DNA from: Oxalobacteraceae bacterium UBA7693 | Lineage (GTDB): Bacteria; Pseudomonadota; Gammaproteobacteria; Burkholderiales; Burkholderiaceae_D | Reading direction: 5' to 3' | Assembly (NCBI GenBank): GCA_002482715.1 | Contig: DLGN01000398.1 | Location: 6,214-17,340, forward strand | Length of the DNA stretch: 11,127 nt | Part shown: piece after piece, positions 1-5,031 of the stretch | How the letters are laid out: every line of letters starts with the position of its first letter | Numbering within the stretch: position 1 is the first letter of the stretch | The notes under the pieces: model-generated | Database searches by the model: none | The model's input: only the letters and a program-made list of their open reading frames with translations | What the model was told of the DNA's origin: nothing | Translations under genes and position numbers: made by a program

Positions 1-1377
1 TACTATCTCGATAATTTCACTGATGCTCTCATGTTTATGATAACAATCGATCACTTCTTGAGAATCAAATGCAGAAGATTTGACTTCTGTAGAATGTCTC
101 GCCGCATTAATGAATTTAATGCGTCCTCGCAACTGTAGTGGTTTCTCTCGGTTTAGAATAAGTACTGACGTCTTGCCGTTGGTATACGGTTTTAAACTAT
201 TGACGGGCAAGTTAATAATTGCCTCAATAAGATCTTCGTTAATCAAGAGACGGCGGACCTTTTCATCTGCCCCCCCTGCGGTCAGAAAGCTATTAGAAAC
301 AGTAAGTACAGCCTTACCTAGATCATTCAATTTTGCGAGCGCAAATATAACGATCGAACTAAAACCTTTACCGTTTTGCGGAAGTTTTATATTCGAAAAA
401 TTAGAAAGTTCCGTGACGTGAGAATTATTTTGAATACCAAGAAATGGAAGATCACCAACAATATAATCGAACTTTTGCGAACTACTAAGTTCATCAAAAC
501 AATTCGACGCCTGAATTTCAGGTAGCTTCCCCCCTTGCATCAAGAGATTCATAAATGCAAGCTGTGCGACACCGATTGCAACTTCGTTGCCCTTTAGTCG
601 AAAGCCATCGCCTTTTCGTCGTTTTACTTCAGCGAAAAAACCTCCTACTCCGCACACAGGATCGTAAATAGATCCCTCACGGGGATCTAATAATCTGACC
701 ATCAGTTCAATTATTTGCGGCGGTGTACGTATAAGTCCAGATTTATAGTTATCTGTAATGTTAATTTCGATCAAGTGTTCGAAAGCAATTCCAAATTCAG
801 CTAAATCAAAAGAGCGAGTGTCAACAGACCTCATAAATGAAAGCAATTCGCTCGCCTTGGCTTTTCCAATTTTTCCGATAAGTGACTGAAATTCAGAAAA
901 AATTGGGTATGAGTGATTATTTAGTTGGTCGAGTTCAGGTAATTTTCCTAGCCAATCTTCAAAGTCTATTTCCTTAGAATTAAACTTTATGTCGTAGAAG
1001 TTGTGCGACTCAGGAATCAAGAATGAATATACAGCCGAATTCCCACAATCAACAATCCGCTTGCTGAAAAATAAAACGGCAATTATTAGTTGTAATTCCG
1101 AATTGCTATAGAACCCTCTTAACGTATTTTGTAAGTAGGAAAATGACTCCAAAAAAATCTTCCATTTCTTATCATTCGTTAAAATTATCCTGCCATCTAT
1201 TTCTTCAAAAGAAGAAGGGTAATTAATTACGCAGAATCGCACCTCCAAATTTGAAGTGCGGGAACGATTCGTTTCTCGGTACCTCGCGTTACGATTTATT
1301 TCGTCTGCAATTTCTAAAGCAGTAAGGGGCTTACCGATGCTTTCTAGAACCTGATAAATTTGTTCTGCGAGTTTCAT
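1..1377 (-). CDS. N6-adenine DNA methyltransferase, HsdM/N6_Mtase-like (partial, 3' end outside window)
   Basis: Reading the minus strand from the ATG at 1377 gives 459 codons without a stop, running off base 1, so the C-terminus is missing. Residues 1-70 look like a HARE-type winged helix, with the signature 'GKPLTALEIADEI' at 15-27. Residues 213-248 match the N6_Mtase core: 'KSGLIRTP' then motif I 'DPVCGVGGFF' (239-248, SAM binding). Motif IV, usually [ND]PP[FY], is 'DLPF' at 309-312, an unusual variant. 'INLPVNSLKPYTNGKTSVLIL' spread over 388-408 matches the conserved HsdM stretch after motif IV. The expected reaction is adenine N6 methylation using SAM. No Shine-Dalgarno precedes the ATG. 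A promoter candidate ends only a few bases upstream, so the message could be nearly leaderless. The gene is AT-rich and follows the endonuclease on the same strand by 100 bp. A specificity (HsdS-like) partner, if any, would lie beyond base 1. Family call is firm; target and partner are unknown. Confidence 0.88.
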   Translation of the reverse strand, partial: MKLAEQIYQVLESIGKPLTALEIADEINRNARYRETNRSRTSNLEVRFCVINYPSSFEEIDGRIILTNDKKWKIFLESFSYLQNTLRGFYSNSELQLIIAVLFFSKRIVDCGNSAVYSFLIPESHNFYDIKFNSKEIDFEDWLGKLPELDQLNNHSYPIFSEFQSLIGKIGKAKASELLSFMRSVDTRSFDLAEFGIAFEHLIEINITDNYKSGLIRTPPQIIELMVRLLDPREGSIYDPVCGVGGFFAEVKRRKGDGFRLKGNEVAIGVAQLAFMNLLMQGGKLPEIQASNCFDELSSSQKFDYIVGDLPFLGIQNNSHVTELSNFSNIKLPQNGKGFSSIVIFALAKLNDLGKAVLTVSNSFLTAGGADEKVRRLLINEDLIEAIINLPVNSLKPYTNGKTSVLILNREKPLQLRGRIKFINAARHSTEVKSSAFDSQEVIDCYHKHESISEIIEIV

Positions 1378-1389
1378 ATGCAATCATGG

Positions 1390-1419
1390 TGTATAGGTGA
1401 CTAAACGGGTCAGCATCAA
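1390..1419 (-). promoter_or_regulatory. Candidate sigma70 promoter for the adenine methyltransferase
   Basis: On the minus strand, TTGATG (1419-1414) and TATACA (1395-1390) are spaced by 18 bp. A start about 7 nt after the -10 box would lie near 1383, only about 6 nt before the ATG at 1377. That fits the absence of a ribosome binding site. A direct repeat ATCAATTA (1415-1422 and 1432-1439, plus-strand reading) overlaps the -35 box. Matches are moderate, so this is a prediction only. Confidence 0.35.
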
Positions 1420-1477
1420 TTAATTTTTAGGATCAATTAGTTCAGCGCTAACCTTGAAATTGGATTTTGTACACTCA

Positions 1478-2305
1478 TCAACTAAGTAACTGATTAAGCT
1501 CCGCTTCGAGTTCTCCAGATTCTCTTAGTGCGATAAATGATGCTTCGATAATTTCAAAAGTATTTTCAACGCCAGAACAAAAATTCCAAAACTGATTACC
1601 TACCCATGCCTCAGTATCTTTTTCAAGTGGCTTGCCCCCGCCTATGACGACGTTCCAAAAAGATTTCTCTGGGTCCGGGTTATATGGAAAAACAATTCTA
1701 GCTTGAGCAGTTCCGGTTGGATTTCGAGCATAAAAGTATGCATACCATGTTAGAACCTGCTTAAGACAGCTCTTCAAACTAGATAAATTTGGCTGAACCG
1801 TTTTCACATCAAAAAAATAGTTTATTCCATCCTTAACCAACCAGATATCCACGCCACTACCGTTAGGTGCCTTTCCGAATGCTGTAAGCGGCGATTTTAT
1901 GAAAGATTGGCAGACCTTTTGAATTGCCTCATGACTTTCGGTAGCTGAATATAAAATACCACCATCATTTCGATCAGCGATTATCGTTTGAAGGACACTA
2001 CTTAAATTCGCTGGTATGTTTGCGGGCGCTTCAAGATCGGCATCAATAACTTGAAATCCATTTCCAGCTGCCAAAACTTTGGCGAGTGGTTCCCATAAAG
2101 TTGTACCTAAGGATCCTTCCAGTCCACCTACGATTGAACGTATTTTTCGCTCTTTAGGAATCAACAAATCCAAAATCTGAAATTTTGCTTTTTTCTTGAG
2201 TGATTTTTTTGCGAAATTGGCAATGCTTTGTTTTACAGCGATTTTTATTAACGCACTAACTTCATCATTGGTCGGCATATTAATTTTCTCAATAGTCTTT
2301 GACAT
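1478..2305 (-). CDS. Type II restriction endonuclease, TdeIII/MjaII-like family
   Basis: The 275-aa protein (counting from ATG 2305) matches what I know of the TdeIII restriction endonuclease family. A conserved N-terminal block 'GGLEGSLGTTLWEPLAKVLA' lies at about residues 60-79, and a PD-(D/E)XK type catalytic core lies at about 150-170. Putative metal-binding residues are Asp153 in 'SGVDIW' and the Asp-Val-Lys triad at 166-168. TdeIII and MjaII are known to cut GGNCC, so that specificity is inferred here, not shown. A TTG directly upstream (2308-2306) would add one Met. I prefer the ATG, although neither has a clear Shine-Dalgarno. The gene is divergent from the cytosine methyltransferase, its likely protective partner, and is followed on the same strand by an adenine methyltransferase. 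Weak translation signals would favour methylation before cutting. It is AT-rich compared with genes right of 2490. No frameshift or missing catalytic residue is seen, so it looks intact. Confidence 0.82.
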   Translation of the reverse strand: MSKTIEKINMPTNDEVSALIKIAVKQSIANFAKKSLKKKAKFQILDLLIPKERKIRSIVGGLEGSLGTTLWEPLAKVLAAGNGFQVIDADLEAPANIPANLSSVLQTIIADRNDGGILYSATESHEAIQKVCQSFIKSPLTAFGKAPNGSGVDIWLVKDGINYFFDVKTVQPNLSSLKSCLKQVLTWYAYFYARNPTGTAQARIVFPYNPDPEKSFWNVVIGGGKPLEKDTEAWVGNQFWNFCSGVENTFEIIEASFIALRESGELEAELNQLLS

Positions 2306-2366
2306 CAAATCATAACCCAGTGGTTACGAGGCAATGAGATTTTTCGGATACTTATCAAAATTTCCT

Positions 2367-2395
2367 ATTATTGTAGTAGCTGCTTTACTAAACAA
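2367..2395 (-). promoter_or_regulatory. Candidate promoter of the endonuclease gene
   Basis: On the minus strand, TTGTTT (2395-2390) and AATAAT (2372-2367) are separated by 17 bp. Both boxes are imperfect. The predicted leader is about 55 nt. An inverted repeat, TAGTA-N7-TACTA (2374-2390), occupies the spacer, where a bound repressor or a MerR-type protein would be well placed to act. Confidence 0.35.
2374..2390. promoter_or_regulatory. Inverted repeat in endonuclease promoter spacer (candidate operator)
   Basis: TAGTA and TACTA are 5-bp perfect arms with a 7-bp gap, lying between the predicted -35 and -10 boxes of the endonuclease promoter. The right arm extends as TTTACTAAA (2384-2392), which recurs with one change as TTTACTGAA (2435-2443) in the methyltransferase promoter. 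The arms are short in AT-rich DNA and could arise by chance. Confidence 0.3.
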
Positions 2396-2414
2396 AATGA
2401 CGACAAGAAGTTTT

Positions 2415-2426
2415 CCTAAAAATAGG
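2415..2426. promoter_or_regulatory. CCTAAAAATAGG inverted repeat upstream of methyltransferase -35
   Basis: CCTA and TAGG are perfect 4-bp arms around AAAA, ending directly before the TTGACA box of the cytosine methyltransferase. The 9-mer CCTAAAAAT also occurs on the minus strand at 1431-1423, upstream of the adenine methyltransferase. This is a possible shared regulatory site. The arms are short. Confidence 0.25.
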
Positions 2427-2455
2427 TTGACAGATTTACTGAATAAAAATACAGT
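2427..2455 (+). promoter_or_regulatory. Sigma70 promoter of the cytosine-5 methyltransferase
   Basis: A perfect TTGACA (2427-2432) and TACAGT (2450-2455) are spaced by 17 bp. A start near 2462 would leave a leader of about 32 nt containing AAAGGA (2482-2487), 6 nt from the ATG at 2494. This is the best promoter match in the window. It fits strong early expression of the protective methyltransferase. Confidence 0.7.
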
Positions 2456-2456
2456 A
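2437..2456. promoter_or_regulatory. TACTG-N10-CAGTA inverted repeat over methyltransferase promoter (candidate autorepression operator)
   Basis: Perfect 5-bp arms, TACTG (2437-2441) and CAGTA (2452-2456), span 20 bp across the spacer and the -10 box. A dimeric helix-turn-helix protein bound here would block or reshape the promoter. The downstream gene encodes a MerR-type HTH at its own N-terminus, which makes autoregulation a natural hypothesis. Binding is inferred, not shown. Confidence 0.4.
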
Positions 2457-2493
2457 GTAACCATGTATAAGGTTTGAGTAAAAAGGATGAAAC

Positions 2494-3801
2494 ATGGAAG
2501 ATCGTGCTGAGTATTATTCTATCGCCCAGGCGGCGGATATTTTGGGCGTAACGAAAGAGACTTTGCGCCGTTGGGATGAGAATGGCACGATGGTGGCGCA
2601 ACGCGTCGAGTCGAATAACTACCGCGTTTATCACAAGTCGCAATTGGAGTTTTTTGAGAATACGCAGCACATGTTCAAAAACGCTTGGGATGCTGAATTC
2701 GTGACCAAGCCAAATCGTGAATATAAATTGCTGGAGTTATTCGCGGGTGCGGGTGGTTTGGCGATTGGTATGGAGCGTGCTGGGTTTGAATCTGTTTTGC
2801 TGAACGAGCTCGATAAGCATGCGTGCAACACACTTCGACAAAATCGTCCTGATTGGAATGTAGTTGAGGGCGATATTTCTAAAATCAGTTTCACCCAATA
2901 TCGCGATCAAATCGATATTCTCTCTGGCGGATTTCCTTGCCAATCATTTTCTTATGCAGGTAAGCAATTAGGTTTTGAAGACACACGCGGCACTTTGTTT
3001 TATGAGTTTGCCCGTGCTGTGCGTGAGACAAATCCAAAGGTGCTGTTGGGTGAAAATGTGCGTGGTTTGCTCAATCATGATAATGGCGAGACTTTAAAAA
3101 CCATCAGCAATATTATTCGCGATTTGGGCTATACCTTGGTCGAGCCGCATGTACTCAAAGCCATGTTTTATCAAGTACCACAAAAGCGTGAGCGTCTATT
3201 TTTGGTCGGCATCCGCAATGATCTGGCAGACAAAGTGAAATTCGCTTGGCCTTCGTCCTACAAACGTATTTTGACGATGCGTGATGCACTCAAAAAAGGT
3301 GAACTGTACCCGTGTGATGTACCAAAATCAGAAGGACAAGCTTACCCCAAACGCAAAGCAGAAATTTTAAAGATGGTGCCGCCAGGCGGCTACTGGCGCG
3401 ATCTACCGGACACGATACAACGCGAATATATGATGAAGAGCTACTACCTCGGTGGTGGCAAAACAGGCATGGCGCGCCGCTTATCGTGGGATGAGCCAAG
3501 TTTGACTTTGACCTGTGCACCAGCGCAAAAACAAACTGAGCGCTGCCATCCTGAAGAGACACGTCCGCTTACAGTACGCGAGTATGCCCGTATTCAAACC
3601 TTCCCTGATGATTGGCAATTTGCTGGTCCGGTGTCTGCGCAGTACAAGCAGATTGGTAATGCGGTACCAGTGAATTTGGCACACGCCATGGGTCGCGCTT
3701 TAATACGTTTGTTGAATCAAATTGATGATCAGCAGAGCGTATCAGCAGGTTCGAAAAAGAAAAAATCCTCTGCAAAGAATCTAGACGAAGTCACCGCCTA
3801 A
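2494..3801 (+). CDS. DNA (cytosine-5) methyltransferase with N-terminal MerR-type HTH domain
   Basis: This 435-aa protein transfers a methyl group from SAM to C5 of cytosine in a specific DNA site. Residues 7-56 are a MerR-like HTH ('YYSIAQAADILGVTKETLRRW'). The methylase follows: motif I 'FAGAGG' (83-88), motif IV with catalytic Cys149 in 'GGFPCQSFS', motif VI 'ENV' (187-189), motif VIII 'QKRER' (230-234), a target-recognition region about 245-350, motif IX 'RPLTVREYARIQTFPDDW' (357-374) and motif X 'GNAVP' (388-392). All catalytic motifs are present. The segment 'SYYLGGGKTGMARRLSW' (316-332) resembles what I recall of GGNCC/GGWCC methyltransferases, which suits the TdeIII-like endonuclease opposite. 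The C-terminal tail is lysine-rich. The start is fixed by AAAGGA 6 nt upstream. N-terminal HTH regions of M.SsoII, M.EcoRII and M.MspI are known to repress their own promoters; the same role is likely here but through a different HTH type. Its base composition is host-like, unlike the endonuclease. Confidence 0.95.
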   Translation: MEDRAEYYSIAQAADILGVTKETLRRWDENGTMVAQRVESNNYRVYHKSQLEFFENTQHMFKNAWDAEFVTKPNREYKLLELFAGAGGLAIGMERAGFESVLLNELDKHACNTLRQNRPDWNVVEGDISKISFTQYRDQIDILSGGFPCQSFSYAGKQLGFEDTRGTLFYEFARAVRETNPKVLLGENVRGLLNHDNGETLKTISNIIRDLGYTLVEPHVLKAMFYQVPQKRERLFLVGIRNDLADKVKFAWPSSYKRILTMRDALKKGELYPCDVPKSEGQAYPKRKAEILKMVPPGGYWRDLPDTIQREYMMKSYYLGGGKTGMARRLSWDEPSLTLTCAPAQKQTERCHPEETRPLTVREYARIQTFPDDWQFAGPVSAQYKQIGNAVPVNLAHAMGRALIRLLNQIDDQQSVSAGSKKKKSSAKNLDEVTA

Positions 3802-3808
3802 AACTTTC

Positions 3809-3839
3809 TAACAAGTGCAACAAGTCGTTGCACTTGTTA
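3809..3839. terminator. 13-bp perfect hairpin between convergent genes (bidirectional terminator candidate)
   Basis: A perfect 13-bp stem (3809-3821 with 3827-3839, core ACAAGTGCAAC/GTTGCACTTGT) closes a 5-nt loop. It starts 8 bp after the methyltransferase stop and ends 13 bp before the 3' end of the small minus-strand gene, so it could end both transcripts. The following T-run is poor on both sides (tgttt on plus, gaaagtttt on minus), so efficiency is uncertain. Confidence 0.6.
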
Positions 3840-3852
3840 TGTTTGATGTGGC

Positions 3853-4071
3853 TTAAGGGCGAACAGCAAGCGAGTTAGCGTATTTGTTCGCAGCTTTCTC
3901 AGCGAAACGACGAGATACCTCCAGTCCACATCCCAGCTCCTGATCTCCCAAACTCACAGACCACGCAAAACCGCCACGCCAAGTATCCGCGTTAGGCTCA
4001 ATCGATATTTCGTAGATGGCTAAATCACTCTCGCTCACTCGATTTCCATCATTTACTTGAACAAGTTTCAT
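3853..4071 (-). CDS. Small protein of unknown function (72 aa)
   Basis: I do not recognise a family. The 72-aa product starts 'MKLVQVNDGNRVSESDLAIY'. It has a central segment with Trp residues ('WRGGFAWSVSLG', about 31-42) and a positively charged, helix-prone C-terminus ('RRFAEKAANKYANSL', about 54-68). There is no signal peptide, membrane segment or metal motif. The strongest evidence that it is real is its Shine-Dalgarno: AGGAGGTGA (4083-4075), a full 9-nt complement of the 16S anti-SD, with 6 nt between AGGAGG and the ATG. It is convergent with the cytosine methyltransferase across a shared hairpin and divergent from the VOC gene. It is probably a soluble cytoplasmic protein. Confidence 0.75.
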   Translation of the reverse strand: MKLVQVNDGNRVSESDLAIYEISIEPNADTWRGGFAWSVSLGDQELGCGLEVSRRFAEKAANKYANSLAVRP

Positions 4072-4074
4072 TCC

Positions 4075-4083
4075 TCACCTCCT
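4075..4083 (-). promoter_or_regulatory. Full-length Shine-Dalgarno AGGAGGTGA
   Basis: The minus-strand 9-mer is a perfect complement to the 3' end of 16S rRNA and lies directly upstream of the ATG at 4071. It is the strongest ribosome binding site in the window and fixes the start of the small unknown gene. Confidence 0.8.
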
Positions 4084-4220
4084 ATCAATAGACGTAAGAC
4101 ATGGTGCTTCACCAACACGCTATTGTCTACGGACTATAAGTCACATTTTCGCTATCATCAGATTACTTAAGTATCGTTGAAAGTTTGTTGATCGAAGTAA
4201 AATCGACCAAATTTAAATAA

Positions 4221-4225
4221 AGAGG
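4221..4225 (+). promoter_or_regulatory. AGAGG ribosome binding site deciding a TTG start
   Basis: AGAGG sits 6 nt upstream of the TTG at 4232. No ATG lies in frame nearby that would keep the conserved first strand 'ISHVFLG', so this site supports the TTG as the real start of the VOC gene. Confidence 0.55.
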
Positions 4226-4231
4226 CAACAA

Positions 4232-4627
4232 TTGATTTCCCACGTCTTCCTAGGAATTACCGAACACGCGCGTGCCCATGATTTTTATTCTTCGATCATG
4301 GATGAGCTGGGCTATGTTTTGAAATTTTGTTATCCTGAAAAATCCTGGTCGGGCTGGGTTGAGAAAGGCACGGCTAGACCGATTGTGGGCATTGGGAAAC
4401 CTTATAACTGCGAGCCCATGAGTGTTGGTAATGGTCAGATGCTGGCGTTGTTGGCGAAGAGTCGTGCAATGGTGGATGCAACTTATGCTAAAGCGATCGC
4501 ATTCGGTGCGACTTGCGAAGGACCTCCTGGCCTACGCCCACATTACCATCCCAATTATTACGGCGCCTATTTCCGCGATCTGGATGGAAACAAGATTTGT
4601 ATCTGCTGCCACGAGTTTGAAGGCTAG
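4232..4627 (+). CDS. VOC family protein (glyoxalase/bleomycin-resistance fold)
   Basis: The 131-aa product has the beta-alpha-beta-beta-beta pattern of a VOC (vicinal oxygen chelate) protein. The first strand 'ISHVFLGI' (2-9) carries a possible metal-ligand His4. A helix 'ARAHDFYSSIMDELGY' (13-28) follows. A second module begins near 70 and ends in the highly conserved 'RPHYHPNYYGAYFRDLDGNK' (102-121) and 'CICCHE' (123-128). This signature belongs to a small subfamily related, as I recall it, to Pseudomonas PA1353-like proteins, whose substrate is not known to me. The classical four-ligand set of glyoxalase I is not clearly present, so I do not call it a lactoylglutathione lyase. Translation starts at TTG. 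It is a single-gene unit, divergent from the small gene at 3853-4071 and closed by a strong palindromic terminator. Confidence 0.85.
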   Translation: MISHVFLGITEHARAHDFYSSIMDELGYVLKFCYPEKSWSGWVEKGTARPIVGIGKPYNCEPMSVGNGQMLALLAKSRAMVDATYAKAIAFGATCEGPPGLRPHYHPNYYGAYFRDLDGNKICICCHEFEG

Positions 4628-4678
4628 AACCGCAGACATAAGCAGTTTGAGCAAAACAAGCTGCCAATAGTAAGATGG

Positions 4679-4716
4679 AAGAAAGGCTGCAATTGCAGCC
4701 TTTCTTGCCTTTTTAC
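4679..4716 (+). terminator. Rho-independent terminator of the VOC gene
   Basis: Bases 4679-4706 form a perfect 28-bp palindrome with core AAAGGCTGCAATTGCAGCC. That gives a stem of up to 12 bp with an AATT loop, followed by a T-rich run (TTGCCTTTTT). It lies about 50 bp after the VOC stop. It is nearly symmetric, but only the plus side has a clear T-tract. Confidence 0.85.
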
Positions 4717-5020
4717 TCATGTAAATATGAATACCTTTTGAAAAGCGCAGTCTCGCAAGCGATAAACCGCACAGAAAACATGAAACAACTAGACGGCAAG
4801 TGCTCCAAAGGAATATTCTTTCACTATTCCCTGAGGTAACAGTTCTTGTACTGCGTGTTAATTGCTTAATGAATAAGCCAATGTGCATTGACCGAGTATT
4901 GACTGAGGATTTCGTGGGCAAATGATTAATTCAGTAACCATGGTTATGGTGCCGATCATCTATCAAGAATAATTCAGGCCATAGCTGGCGTTGAAGCGTA
5001 TTATTTTTTAAAGAATTTTT
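4717..5020. other. Intergenic region upstream of the DUF3334 gene
   Basis: I see no supported gene in these 304 bases. A reading frame on the minus strand crosses it but overlaps the VOC gene and lacks family features. Notable items are a 12-bp perfect palindrome (TAACCATGGTTA, 4935-4946), a repeated TAATTCAG (4927-4934 and 4970-4977), GCCGATCA (4951-4958) and a TATTAT (4999-5004) that could be a -10 box without a good -35. The long leader leaves room for regulation. Confidence 0.5.
4935..4946. promoter_or_regulatory. 12-bp perfect palindrome TAACCATGGTTA
   Basis: It is a perfect dyad about 86 bp upstream of the DUF3334 start, in a region without a gene. It could be an operator for a dimeric regulator of that gene. 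Nothing links it to a known regulator. Confidence 0.3.
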
Positions 5021-5025
5021 AGGAG
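5021..5025 (+). promoter_or_regulatory. AGGAG ribosome binding site deciding the DUF3334 start
   Basis: AGGAG lies 6 nt before ATG 5032 and directly abuts the alternative TTG at 5026. Initiation at 5026 would leave no spacer, so the ATG is preferred and the protein begins 'MGKDENG'. Confidence 0.75.
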
Positions 5026-5031
5026 TTGGTT

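Noticed and set aside
80..421. Plus-strand open frame of 113 codons
   Set aside because: It lies wholly antisense to the adenine methyltransferase, whose minus-strand reading has clear motifs; no domain and no ribosome binding site.
2306..2308. TTG as start of the endonuclease
   Set aside because: It is adjacent to an ATG (2305-2303), and neither has a distinguishing ribosome binding site; ATG is the commoner choice and the difference is one residue.
4532..4921. Minus-strand open frame of 129 codons with hydrophobic stretches
   Set aside because: It overlaps the conserved 3' end of the VOC gene and runs through its terminator palindrome; no recognisable family.
4951..4958. GCCGATCA upstream of the DUF3334 gene as a flagellar sigma28 -10 box
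   Set aside because: It matches GCCGATAA at 7 of 8 bases and would suit a chemotaxis role, but no TAAA-like -35 lies at the required distance.
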